Positions 6,978-14,782 of a DNA stretch of 64,000 bases are shown in pieces. Position 1 is the first letter of the stretch, and each line of letters opens with the position of its first letter. The notes below the pieces were generated by a model. The model was not told the origin of the DNA and searched no databases. It worked only from the letters and a program-made list of their open reading frames with translations. Origin of the DNA: IOR16 sp963521065. GTDB taxonomy: Bacteria; Bacillota; Clostridia; Peptostreptococcales; Anaerovoracaceae. Location: the NCBI GenBank assembly GCA_963521065.1, contig CAUQTI010000013.1, positions 1 through 64,000 on the forward strand. The letters are read 5' to 3'. Both the position numbers and the translations under genes were made by a program.

Positions 6978-7580
6978 ATGAATAAAATATTAATGAATAA
7001 AAGAAATTACATTTTAATACTATGCGGATTGATTACAATAGCAGCTGTTTATTTGCTTGGAAATTATGCGAATGAAAAAGATACTCAAATAAAACAAAGT
7101 TTTGATTTTGCTTCATTTAATACAATTCAAGAAGAAGTAGAAGCTGCAGATGTAGTAGTTACAGCTGAAATACTAGGAAAAACGACCAGAAAAATTGATA
7201 TTGGGGAAGGTTCAGAAGGTTTGGCTGAAGATATACTTGATTATGATGTTTATTCTATGAAAGTCAATTCTGTTGCAAAGGGGAATCTAGAGGTCGGAGC
7301 GGTAATCGAAGTGAAACAGCTTGCTAGCGTAAAAGACTTTATAGATTATTCCGTAGGAGAACAGGGGATATTTTTCTTAATGGATTTCACTATGGATGAT
7401 TTAACGATGCCATATTCTCTAATGAGTCCTCGGCAGGGATATATCGGTGTAGATCTGAACAGCGATGAAGTAACTTATAACTATTTTGAAACAATGCAAA
7501 ATAAAAATAGCAAGATCAAGATAATGAATGGGCCTAGCTCTTATTCTGAAATTTGGGATGAAATCATTGAGGCAGTATAA
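6978..7580 (+). CDS. Membrane-anchored extracellular protein, unknown
   Basis: A 200-residue protein beginning at ATG 6978, behind GGAAAAGGG; an ATG at 6957 would lack a ribosome site. One N-terminal membrane helix (about 10-27) is followed by an extracellular domain. This has an alternating beta pattern ('A-D-V-V-V-T-A-E-I-L-G', 'Y-S-M-K-V-N-S-V-A-K-G-N', 'Y-S-V-G-E-Q-G-I-F-F-L') that resembles small beta-barrel exported domains seen in Firmicutes. It lies 31 nt after the protease gene and is probably cotranscribed, so it may be its substrate, inhibitor or anchor. I do not recognise a named family. Confidence 0.6.
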   Translation: MNKILMNKRNYILILCGLITIAAVYLLGNYANEKDTQIKQSFDFASFNTIQEEVEAADVVVTAEILGKTTRKIDIGEGSEGLAEDILDYDVYSMKVNSVAKGNLEVGAVIEVKQLASVKDFIDYSVGEQGIFFLMDFTMDDLTMPYSLMSPRQGYIGVDLNSDEVTYNYFETMQNKNSKIKIMNGPSSYSEIWDEIIEAV

Positions 7581-7666
7581 TAAAAGTAGTATGCTGCTTA
7601 GCTTAGATAATTTGTTAAGGGTTGTATATCCCGATTGAATAAATATGAGCCGTAAAGGAGAAAAGA

Positions 7667-7861
7667 ATGAGTAAAGGAAAAGTTTTTTTATTGGTGTTCA
7701 GTGTTATTATTATAAGTTTTACGGTTTTTTCTTCTGCGGAGGATCAGGATAAGATGCGCATTGTGCAAGGAAGCGGAGGCCATAAATATTTAATCGACTC
7801 GACGAATGCTGAGACAATACATATCCCAGAGCGTTTGAAAAATACACAAAGCGGTGATTGA
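7667..7861 (+). CDS. Small exported peptide, unknown
   Basis: A 64-residue ORF with an excellent ribosome site (AAAGGAG) before ATG 7667. Residues 1-24 form a signal peptide or membrane anchor ending SSA. The 40-residue mature part is hydrophilic and without cysteine. It lies 86 nt after the previous gene and is followed by a strong terminator (7923-7962). Size and context fit a secreted peptide of the same operon as the protease; nothing shows the function. Confidence 0.5.
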   Translation: MSKGKVFLLVFSVIIISFTVFSSAEDQDKMRIVQGSGGHKYLIDSTNAETIHIPERLKNTQSGD

Positions 7862-7922
7862 AGCGACAGGAGTAAACTCTAAATAACAGAGCCTTTTCAT
7901 CTAATCTACTATATAAACCTAA

Positions 7923-7962
7923 TAGAAAAAAGTAACGAGTAAAAATTTGTTACTTTTTTCTA
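7923..7962. terminator. Bidirectional terminator, first of two copies
   Basis: A perfect 14-bp stem, TAGAAAAAAGTAAC (7923-7936) with GTTACTTTTTTCTA (7949-7962), has A- and T-rich arms that serve both strands. The same 14-bp arms recur at 11801-11840, where one arm codes the end of Ogt. Confidence 0.75.
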
Positions 7963-8027
7963 TTTTCTATTAGCACTCAAATAACCTATGAAATTGAAAA
8001 TATTATGAGTTGAAAGAAATATTACTA

Positions 8028-8056
8028 TTGACACCGATGTACTACTTATGTAATAT
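8028..8056 (+). promoter_or_regulatory. Promoter with BlaI-type operator
   Basis: TTGACA (8028-8033), a 17-nt spacer and TAATAT (8051-8056) form a strong sigma-A promoter. The spacer end TACTACTTATGTAA is close to the dyad bound by BlaI/MecI repressors (TTACATATGTAA-like). blaI itself lies 1.65 kb downstream on the same strand, beyond the IS110 element. I infer that this is the displaced autoregulated promoter of blaI-blaR1. Confidence 0.5.
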
Positions 8057-8089
8057 ATGCTAAACAGGACATAAGACAGGAGGAGAAGT

Positions 8090-8134
8090 GTGAAAATTAA
8101 AGTAGTAAAAAAAGCATTACAAAAAAGCCCCTGA
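8090..8134 (+). CDS. 14-codon ORF behind the BlaI-type promoter
   Basis: A GTG start at 8090 follows AGGAGG at good spacing and opens a 14-residue lysine-rich reading frame that stops at 8132-8134, two nt before the probable IS110 end. It could be a leader peptide or the surviving start of a gene altered around the insertion point. No function can be given. Confidence 0.3.
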   Translation: MKIKVVKKALQKSP

Positions 8135-8161
8135 AACAAATAATTTAAAAATATAAAGCTT

Positions 8162-9406
8162 TTACACTACTAACTTTGAAATATCAAATCCTTGAGCTTC
8201 AAGAAATGCAAGAGCATTAGAAACGGTCATTTCTTGATGAGCGGGCTTGGGATTCTGTAGTTCTTCATAATCTGAAGGATTAAAGGTTTCCCCTGTTAAA
8301 AGCATATGGTAAATACAAACAAGCATCATACGTGCGATAGCAATAATGGCTTTTTTATGTCCTCTGCGCTTTTTCAGCTTTAGATATTTTCTAGCAAAAT
8401 AGGTTTCTTTAGTGCATTTAGTTGCGGATAGAGCACATTGAACTAAAAGAGGCTTAAGATATTGTCCTGCTTTGGAAATTCGGACAGATTTCTTCTTTCC
8501 TGCACTCTCGTTGTTTGCAGGAGTAAGACCTGCCCAGGAGGTTAGGTGTTTAGCATCTTCAAAGACGGTCATATCAACGCCTATTTCAGCAAGGATTAAT
8601 GAAGCAGAGAGCTCTGTAATACCGGGGACTTCAGCAAGATGTTTTATCAAAGGATAATAAGGCTTTATGCGAGTGAACAATTCAGCTTCTGTTGCGACAA
8701 TACTTTGGTCAAGATAATTCATATGCTTCTTGGCAGCTTTCATTTTAAAATATTGATCAGGCTGGATTTTAAAACCATTTAATGAATCAAGGATCAAATC
8801 GGATTTTTTCTTTGCAGATTTTTGAATGAGACTACGACAATAGTTCTCATCAAACACGTCAGAAGAAAGAACATAATCCATGATTAACGTTGAAGTTTTA
8901 CCAAATGGATCAGAAAGGATATTTGCAAGGCTGATGTTAGAAACCGTCATCGAATTTTGAAAACGGTTGCGTTCAGAAGAGCGCATGGCAACAAGTTTAA
9001 AACGGTATCGTGCAACTTCACGCAAGGCACGAATATCTGCAGGAGGAATAAAGGAATTTCTGACCATATCAAACTTGAAAAGATCAGCAATCCATTTGGA
9101 ATCCTTTTTGTCAGTTTTCTTACCTTTGATGGCCCTAACATACTTCGGATGTGTGAGAATGACGTGGATATCTTTTTCGAGGATATTAAACACTGGTATC
9201 CAGTACTTGCCTGTAGATTCCATACAGACATGGTAGCAATGGTTAGAAAGAAGCCAAACCCTGAAGTGCTCAAGTTCTGAGTTTGAGGTAAAAAAAGTTT
9301 CAGTAGTGTAGGATGTGATGTTGCTGCGGTCGGTTGAGGCAATAGTAGCTACGAGCATACGTTTATGAACATCAACACCACAGCAAATAGGATAAACAAT
9401 TTTCAA
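8162..9406 (-). CDS. IS110-family transposase
   Basis: A 414-residue transposase (recombinase). The N-terminal RuvC-like DEDD domain shows Asp12 (GVDVHK), Glu63 (MESTGKYW) and Asp99/Asp102 (KKTDKKDSKW). The C-terminal Tnp_20 domain (about 255-345) has the helix-hairpin-helix-like 'E-V-P-G-I-T-E-L-S-A' and the conserved serine region 'W-A-G-L-T-P-A-N-N-E-S-A-G-K' with Ser301 as the likely nucleophile. The start is TTG at 9406, with AAAGGAG upstream. The length is normal for the family and no frameshift is visible, so it looks intact. Confidence 0.93.
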   Translation of the reverse strand: MKIVYPICCGVDVHKRMLVATIASTDRSNITSYTTETFFTSNSELEHFRVWLLSNHCYHVCMESTGKYWIPVFNILEKDIHVILTHPKYVRAIKGKKTDKKDSKWIADLFKFDMVRNSFIPPADIRALREVARYRFKLVAMRSSERNRFQNSMTVSNISLANILSDPFGKTSTLIMDYVLSSDVFDENYCRSLIQKSAKKKSDLILDSLNGFKIQPDQYFKMKAAKKHMNYLDQSIVATEAELFTRIKPYYPLIKHLAEVPGITELSASLILAEIGVDMTVFEDAKHLTSWAGLTPANNESAGKKKSVRISKAGQYLKPLLVQCALSATKCTKETYFARKYLKLKKRRGHKKAIIAIARMMLVCIYHMLLTGETFNPSDYEELQNPKPAHQEMTVSNALAFLEAQGFDISKLVV

Positions 9407-9419
9407 ATAAAATCACTCC

Positions 9420-9660
9420 TTTCAAAAAAGGTATGAAAAAATAGCAGCATTGACTGTCAACCAAGCATAACATCAAATCTGTTGTTAAACAAAGATAAGT
9501 GTACGGGCTCTGTGTCCCAATTATTTGTGCTTGAAAAGGTGACGGCACATATAAATATGCGGATTGAGTTGGAAGCTCTTCCACTCACCTCACCGTGCTC
9601 TGTAGTGTACTGCTATTTAAGAAGATTTTATCACAAAAAAGAATGTTGGCAATATTTTAA
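9420..9660 (-). ncRNA. Candidate bridge RNA region of the IS110 element
   Basis: The 250 nt upstream of the transposase have no supported coding sequence and contain strong hairpins, for example GAGT(T)GGAAG with CTTCCACTC (about 9567-9587) and GGG...CCC (about 9505-9518). IS110-group elements encode a bridge RNA here, with loops that match target and donor DNA. A 12-nt sequence, AATTATTTGTGC, at 9519-9530 is repeated exactly at 9663-9674 on the element boundary, as expected for a guide loop. The RNA ends are not known. Confidence 0.4.
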
Positions 9661-9706
9661 TAAATTATTTGTGCCGCAAGCGAAGCGGCGCGGAATGGGG
9701 AAAAAT

Positions 9707-10087
9707 ATGAAACATTTATCGGAAGCGCAGCTTAAAGTAATGCTTGCTATTTGGGAGGCAAAAGAGCCGGTGTCGAGGAGTGAAATTCAAGAGAGGCTGC
9801 ATGGGAGCCAGTGGCAAATAACTACCCTTAATACTTTTTTAAATCGATTGAGCCAAAGTGGATTTTTGAAAATAGACCATAGAGGAAAAGAGTATGTGTA
9901 TAGTGCCCTGGTCAGTGAGGAAGAGTACAAAGGCTTTGCAGGTAAAAATATTTTAAAGACTTTATATGGGAATTCTATAAAAAAATTTGTTGCGTCGGTA
10001 TGTAACAGCAACAATTTAACGGAAGAGGAGGTTGATAGCTTACAGACACTCCTTGCGAAGTTGAAAGAGGGTGACCAGCGTGATTGA
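9707..10087 (+). CDS. BlaI/MecI/CopY family repressor
   Basis: A 126-residue winged-helix repressor. The start MKHLSEAQLKVMLAIW, the recognition region 'W-Q-I-T-T-L-N-T-F-L-N-R-L' (about 32-44) and the wing 'H-R-G-K-E-Y-V-Y-S-A' are typical of BlaI/MecI. The C-terminal helices serve dimerisation and carry the site cleaved by the partner protease. GGGG precedes the ATG at 9707; extension to 9482 would translate IS sequence and is rejected. It overlaps the start of the blaR1-like gene and forms a two-gene signalling unit with it. Confidence 0.9.
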   Translation: MKHLSEAQLKVMLAIWEAKEPVSRSEIQERLHGSQWQITTLNTFLNRLSQSGFLKIDHRGKEYVYSALVSEEEYKGFAGKNILKTLYGNSIKKFVASVCNSNNLTEEEVDSLQTLLAKLKEGDQRD

Positions 10088-11744
10088 CACTCTATTCTAT
10101 AACACTCTCACAATGGGGGGGATTCTTTCAATTTTAATCCTAGGAGTATTTCTTATTTCCCCAATGCTTAATAAAAAACACCAAATCGGATGGAGGCTTA
10201 ACATTTGGAAGGTATTCACAATATTTCTTATTGTACCAGTGGGATTTATTCTACAATGGCTGACGTCCAGCGAGCAGGCGCAAAGTAGCATAACAACACT
10301 AAGGAGTAGCGTCACGATGCCGGCGGCTGCTCCGATAGAGTCGGTTGGATTTCAGATGCTTGCAGAAAATCGATCTATTTCGATTTGGGAAAAAATTGTA
10401 GATATGGGGCCTCAATGGATTCCAATTCTTTGGGGCGTAGGTGCTTGTTTAACAGCACTTTATTTAATCGGAATCTATCTGCATTTTATTAGAGCGATAA
10501 GAACGAACAGTGAAAAAGTTGAAAATGATTGTTTGATTCAAACGCAGGCAGAACTCTTATCACAGCATAGAGGGAAGAAAGCGTTATTAATATACCAGTG
10601 CACCGCAATTTCGTCGCCTATGATTGTGGGAATTTTCAAACCGGCTATTTTTATTCCAAAAAGGAATTATACAACTACAGATTTAGAAATCATTATAACC
10701 CACGAATTAACGCATTATCTGAGAAATGATTTGCTGTATAAGGCACTCTTTATAGGGGCACTTATTTTACACTGGTATAATCCTTTTATACATATAATGA
10801 CAAGGGCCGCGGGAAAGGATATGGAGATGTGCTGTGACAGAGATGCGATTGAAGGGAAAGGGCAAAAATTTAGGGCCGAGTATAGCGATGTCATAATGGG
10901 AGAAATTGTAAATCATATGCAAGTGAAAGGGATGCTGTTTGCATGCATGGGGGGAGATAGAAAGGTTATGGAAGCGCGGTTTAAAAACATCTTTAGTCAT
11001 GAGAAGCGAAAGGGGAAATTTTATTTTTTAATCGCATTGATCATTTTATTAGTTGCCAGCGCATTTGCATATGCAAGTGACCAAGGTGTGCCGAATTTTG
11101 AAAGTCCGGAATATCAGCAGCTGTTAGAAAAGACAATCGCAGATAAAGCAGCTGCCAGGAAAGCTTGGCTTACAGAACATAAGAATGTTCCATTTAAAGA
11201 ATTAGATAATTTTGATGAATTGGCAAGTCAGGTTATGGACGAGAACGGGGATTATGATATTTATGAAGTATATGCATTAGTCGGAATGGAGCCACCCGAA
11301 CAGGAATTATTAGACTTTGATTTATCACAATTTGATTCATATTTTAATGCGGTAAATAATTGCATAGAACCGCATGTACTGGGAAATGGAGAAAGAGCAA
11401 TTTATTCAAGCGATTCTGGTGTACCGTGGAAGTTAAAGAAGGGCGATACGGTAAAGCTTCATATATATGCGGATGTAGAACGATTTGGACCAAAAACAAA
11501 TGAGTTTGGTCGGGAATATTCTAACAGAGGTGTCCTTAGATTTGGATATTTAAAGGATGAAGAATGCCGTAATATTAAGATATTTGAGATAGATGATGAG
11601 CGACAAACCGAATTTACATTTTCAGAAGATGGAGAGAAAGAAATAAAGTTTGAAATACCGGAGAATGGAGAATATAATTTTTATTTATTCTGTCCGGGCT
11701 CTTTAGACATTATTATAAAGTGGGTATCTATTGATATAAACTAA
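10080..11744 (+). CDS. BlaR1-like M56 metalloprotease sensor with unusual C-terminal domain
   Basis: A 554-residue membrane protein starting at GTG 10080 inside the end of blaI; GTG 10071 is possible but lies too close to the AGAGG. Membrane helices lie near residues 10-30, 40-58, 112-134 and 312-330. The cytoplasmic M56 domain has HELTH (His208, Glu209, His212) and 'E-M-C-C-D-R-D-A', the usual gluzincin residues. It should cleave the BlaI-type repressor upon signal. The C-terminal extracellular region (about 331-554) lacks SxxK, SxN or KTG penicillin-binding motifs. It instead has an acidic helical part and a beta-sandwich-like end, so it senses something other than a beta-lactam acylation. 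It is followed by a shared terminator with ogt. Confidence 0.85.
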   Translation: MIDTLFYNTLTMGGILSILILGVFLISPMLNKKHQIGWRLNIWKVFTIFLIVPVGFILQWLTSSEQAQSSITTLRSSVTMPAAAPIESVGFQMLAENRSISIWEKIVDMGPQWIPILWGVGACLTALYLIGIYLHFIRAIRTNSEKVENDCLIQTQAELLSQHRGKKALLIYQCTAISSPMIVGIFKPAIFIPKRNYTTTDLEIIITHELTHYLRNDLLYKALFIGALILHWYNPFIHIMTRAAGKDMEMCCDRDAIEGKGQKFRAEYSDVIMGEIVNHMQVKGMLFACMGGDRKVMEARFKNIFSHEKRKGKFYFLIALIILLVASAFAYASDQGVPNFESPEYQQLLEKTIADKAAARKAWLTEHKNVPFKELDNFDELASQVMDENGDYDIYEVYALVGMEPPEQELLDFDLSQFDSYFNAVNNCIEPHVLGNGERAIYSSDSGVPWKLKKGDTVKLHIYADVERFGPKTNEFGREYSNRGVLRFGYLKDEECRNIKIFEIDDERQTEFTFSEDGEKEIKFEIPENGEYNFYLFCPGSLDIIIKWVSIDIN

Positions 11745-11800
11745 ACAATATAAGATATTTGCCTTGAAATTATTTATAATTTGAGGATAGTTGCTTTCAC

Positions 11801-11840
11801 TAGAAAAAAGTAACGAGTTTTTACCCGTTACTTTTTTCTA
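11801..11840. terminator. Bidirectional terminator, second copy, overlapping the end of ogt
   Basis: TAGAAAAAAGTAAC (11801-11814) pairs perfectly with GTTACTTTTTTCTA (11827-11840). The right arm codes the last residues of Ogt (Leu-Glu-Lys-Ser-Asn) on the minus strand. It ends both blaR1-like (plus) and ogt (minus). The arms are identical to those at 7923-7962. Confidence 0.75.
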
Positions 11841-12288
11841 ATTGCAGCAATGCTTCCTTTATATCCGTACCACCGCCGTATCCAACAAGCTTTCCGCTGC
11901 TACCAATTACCCTATGACAGGGAATCAAAATCGGAAGTGGGTTTTTATTATTGGCCATACCTACAGCCCGGCAGGCCTTTGGCTTTCCAATTTGCTTTGC
12001 GATATCAAGGTAAGTGCAGGTTTGCCCGTAAGGAATGGTTTTTAAAGCATCCCAGACGCTGTGCTGGAATGGAGTACCCGCTGCAGTATAAGGTAAATCA
12101 AATAATTCTCTTTCTTTAGCAAGGTATTCGTTTAGCTGCTTTGCTGCTTCTTGCAGGAGCGGTGTTTCTTTTTCCGCATACTGTGTTTTGTTAAACTGCT
12201 TTCCGAAAATAACATTTGTGATGCATTTTCCATTTTCGGCAAAGCCGATGATTCCTAATTTCGTTTCATAGAAAAAAAGGTGGTTCAT
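11821..12288 (-). CDS. ogt: Methylated-DNA--protein-cysteine methyltransferase
   Basis: A 155-residue suicide DNA-repair enzyme that takes the methyl group from O6-methylguanine. The active-site motif PCHRV is present in 'I-L-I-P-C-H-R-V-I-G', as are the helix-turn-helix segment 'I-P-Y-G-Q-T-C-T-Y-L-D-I-A' and the 'G-M-A-N-N-K-N-P' stretch. I choose ATG 12288, preceded by GGAGGATAAG; the upstream extension to 12330 has no ribosome site. The length fits Ogt/MGMT. It is a single gene, convergent with blaR1-like. Confidence 0.95.
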   Translation of the reverse strand: MNHLFFYETKLGIIGFAENGKCITNVIFGKQFNKTQYAEKETPLLQEAAKQLNEYLAKERELFDLPYTAAGTPFQHSVWDALKTIPYGQTCTYLDIAKQIGKPKACRAVGMANNKNPLPILIPCHRVIGSSGKLVGYGGGTDIKEALLQLEKSNG

Positions 12289-12456
12289 CTTATCCTCCGT
12301 TTTCCACTGTTTTAAGTTGCAGCGAATCAAAAAGGAACTGAATTCAAATCGATTGAGTCAGTTCCTTATTTTTCTGTCAAGATACGTTTCTATAAATATA
12401 GAAAATAAACGTGTACAAATGATACTTTTTTTCGTGATTGTTCTTGCTTGCCGTCT

Positions 12457-13590
12457 TTATTTTACATATACTTTTGGCAGTCTTTGACCAAATGCACAGG
12501 CAATTTCATAGTTAATGGTTCCGGTTGCATTCGCAATATCATCTGCCAGAATCGTGTTTGTTCCATCCGTTCCCATAATGATACATTCGTCACCTAATTT
12601 GACATTTGGAACGTCTGTTACATCAACCATGCACTGATCCATGCAAATGTTTCCTGCAATCGGGGCAAATACGCCGTTTACGATGACTTTTGCATCCTTG
12701 GAGTATGGGCGGGGATAACCGTCTGCATAGCCGAGAGCTAAAGTGGCAATCACGCTTTCCCGTTCTGATACAAAGCGTCGGCCGTACCCCACAGAAAAAT
12801 CGGTTCCGACCTTTTTCAAATGAATGATATTTGCTTTGACAGACATGACCGGCTTGATGGAAAGCTCTTTGCGGTCAACCTCGTCGGACGGATAGAGTCC
12901 ATAGAGAATGATACCAGGTCTGACTGCATCGTAGTGGGCAGTTGGAACCTCCATAATAGCGGCACTGTTTGCGAAGGTACGGAAAGGAATCGTTACACCC
13001 GCTTTTGTCAGTGCATCATAGAAGTCAGCGTATTTTTTTTCTTGTGATTTTGTATAGGTCTTGTCTAAAGCATCCGCGGTGGAAAAATGAGAGAAGATGC
13101 CTTTGATCTTAAAGTTGGATAGCTGGTTGATTTTAGAAACATCAGCAATCGCTTCCGCATCATAAGGCTGGTAGCCGATTCTCCCCATGCCCGTGTCCAC
13201 AGCAATTAAGCCTTCGATAACCTTCCCTTTTGCACTGGCGGCATCTGAAATTGCCTTTGCATTTTCAAACGAGCAGGTCACTGGTGTAATATCGTATTCG
13301 ATGAGGGTATTTGCATACATGTCTGGTGTCAAGCCAAGCATGATAATGGCTTCTTTATATCCGGCCTCCCGCAGCGTAATTGCCTCTTGCAGAGTCGCAA
13401 TCGCAAAGGTTTTCACTCCATTTTCCTGAAGGACCTTCGCAACTTCAATGGAACCATGTCCGTACGCATCGGCTTTAATAACACCAATGAGATCACGGCT
13501 GCCCGCTTTTTGTTTGATTTGTTTCATATTGTAATCCAAGTTACTTAAATTAATTTCCGCCCAAGCTGGTCTCAGCGCTTCCTTATACAT
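12457..13590 (-). CDS. alr: Alanine racemase
   Basis: A 377-residue PLP enzyme that interconverts L- and D-alanine for peptidoglycan. Lys39 in VIKADAYGHG binds PLP. The fold-III barrel is followed by the C-terminal beta domain, with the catalytic tyrosine expected in 'V-G-Y-G-R-R'. The 'G-N-I-C-M-D-Q-C-M-V-D' signature is also present. The ATG follows AAAGGACG at good spacing. It is a monocistronic gene as far as the sequence shows. Confidence 0.97.
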   Translation of the reverse strand: MYKEALRPAWAEINLSNLDYNMKQIKQKAGSRDLIGVIKADAYGHGSIEVAKVLQENGVKTFAIATLQEAITLREAGYKEAIIMLGLTPDMYANTLIEYDITPVTCSFENAKAISDAASAKGKVIEGLIAVDTGMGRIGYQPYDAEAIADVSKINQLSNFKIKGIFSHFSTADALDKTYTKSQEKKYADFYDALTKAGVTIPFRTFANSAAIMEVPTAHYDAVRPGIILYGLYPSDEVDRKELSIKPVMSVKANIIHLKKVGTDFSVGYGRRFVSERESVIATLALGYADGYPRPYSKDAKVIVNGVFAPIAGNICMDQCMVDVTDVPNVKLGDECIIMGTDGTNTILADDIANATGTINYEIACAFGQRLPKVYVK

Positions 13591-13920
13591 GATACATACG
13601 TCCTTTCTTTTAGCAAGCTTACATAATGTCTAAATTATATACCTCTGCTCGTTCAAATTCAACCCTGCAAGTGCCCGCGAAATGTGATAGAATAAGTACG
13701 TTCTATGAAACAAAGCCAGAGAGTTCTGTTGGGAAGTTCTTTTTTGAATCGAGACGCTAGAAACTGTTTTACGCACAGGTTTTTGGAAGAATAAATCAGG
13801 GAAAATAGAATGAAAGAAGAATGGCGGGGAGACACTGGACAATGAGAGAAAAATCGTGATTTTTAATCAATGAAAATAGAAAGCCATAGACAGCAAAAAT
13901 GAAAACAAGGAGAGAGCGGC
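13591..13920. other. Intergenic region between alr and SDR gene
   Basis: These 330 bases hold the divergent promoters of alr and the short-chain dehydrogenase gene. A small ATAGAA/TTCTAT hairpin lies near 13690-13710. I see no convincing gene; the 70-codon minus-strand ORF here lacks a ribosome site and resembles no protein. Confidence 0.5.
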
Positions 13921-14664
13921 ATGAAAGAATATAAAAAAACAGTATTGATTACGGGCGCAGGAAAGGGAATTGGAAAAGCGTGCGCGGAGCTGTTTTCTGA
14001 GGAAGGATGGCAGGTGGTAATCGGCTACCATCAAAGCGAGGCCGCAGCAAAGGAATTAGAAGCGGCACTTTTAAGGAAAGGAGCTTCTGTACGTGCAATT
14101 CAAGCAGATGTATCAGACCGTCAGCAGGTGAGTAAACTGTTTTCCGAGGCAAGAAAAACGTATGGAAGTATTGATGCACTCGTGAATAATGCGGGCATTT
14201 CGCAAATTCGTCTTTTTACAGATATCACAGAACAGGAATGGGACCAAATGTTCGCAATTCATTGCAAAGGTTCTTTTTTGTGCACACAATGTGCACTTGA
14301 GGATATGATCTCCAATAAGGCTGGAAGCATTATCAATATTTCATCGATGTGGGGGCAGGTGGGTGCCAGCTGCGAGGTGCATTATTCCGCAAGCAAGGCC
14401 GCTGTCATTGGATTGACAAAAGCTTTGGCAAAGGAGCTTGGACCAAGCAATATTCGAGTGAATTGCATTGCACCCGGTGTTGTTGAGACCGATATGATGC
14501 GTGAAATTTCCGACGAAATAAAGAAGACGCTTTGTGAAGAGACGCCAATGATGCGATTAGGCAGTGCACAGGAAATTGCGAAAGCTGTTTTCTTTTTCGC
14601 TTCAGAGCAATCTTCCTTTATTACAGGGCAGATTTTAGGTGTGAATGGTGGCTTTGTCATTTAA
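13921..14664 (+). CDS. Short-chain dehydrogenase/reductase, FabG-like
   Basis: A 247-residue classical SDR. The nucleotide-binding TGAGKGIG (11-18), NNAG (89-92) and the catalytic Ser141/Ser142, Tyr155 and Lys159 are all present, as is the 'P-G-V-V-E-T-D-M' stretch after the active site. It closely resembles FabG (3-oxoacyl-ACP reductase) and related NAD(P)H-dependent reductases. There are no fatty-acid genes nearby, so the substrate is open. The ATG follows AAGGAGAGAG. A terminator follows at 14684-14715. Confidence 0.85.
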   Translation: MKEYKKTVLITGAGKGIGKACAELFSEEGWQVVIGYHQSEAAAKELEAALLRKGASVRAIQADVSDRQQVSKLFSEARKTYGSIDALVNNAGISQIRLFTDITEQEWDQMFAIHCKGSFLCTQCALEDMISNKAGSIINISSMWGQVGASCEVHYSASKAAVIGLTKALAKELGPSNIRVNCIAPGVVETDMMREISDEIKKTLCEETPMMRLGSAQEIAKAVFFFASEQSSFITGQILGVNGGFVI

Positions 14665-14683
14665 TTTTTTTTCTGGCACAAAT

Positions 14684-14716
14684 ACCCTGCATTTTTTTAC
14701 GGAATGCGGGGTTTTC
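14684..14716 (+). terminator. Terminator after SDR gene
   Basis: ACCCTGCATT (14684-14693) pairs with AATGCGGGGT (14703-14712, one wobble) and is followed by a short T run. Confidence 0.7.
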
Positions 14717-14782
14717 TATTGCGAAAATGAGAGACAATAAGATCGAAAGAAAATAAAAATTTTCGCGAAGGAGAGAAATAAA

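Larger units (their letters stand above)
8136..9672 (-). mobile_element. IS110-family insertion sequence
   Basis: A transposase gene of the IS110 family lies on the minus strand within a segment bounded by a perfect 12-bp inverted repeat, ACAAATAATTTA at 8136-8147 and TAAATTATTTGT at 9661-9672. The length would be about 1.54 kb. The noncoding part lies mainly upstream of the transposase (9407-9672), the arrangement of IS110-group elements that carry their bridge RNA in the left end. IS110 elements usually lack conventional terminal repeats and target duplications, so the exact ends are uncertain by some bases. The element sits between a BlaI-type promoter and blaI. Confidence 0.7.

Noticed and set aside
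8936..9342. Long ORFs on both strands inside the transposase gene
   Set aside because: They are other-frame readings of the intact IS110 transposase.
9482..9706. 75-codon N-terminal extension of the BlaI reading frame
   Set aside because: It would translate the end of the IS110 element; BlaI homology and the ribosome site begin at the ATG at 9707.
13630..13842. 70-codon minus-strand ORF upstream of alr
   Set aside because: No ribosome site, Ser/Phe-rich out-of-frame composition and position in a promoter region.
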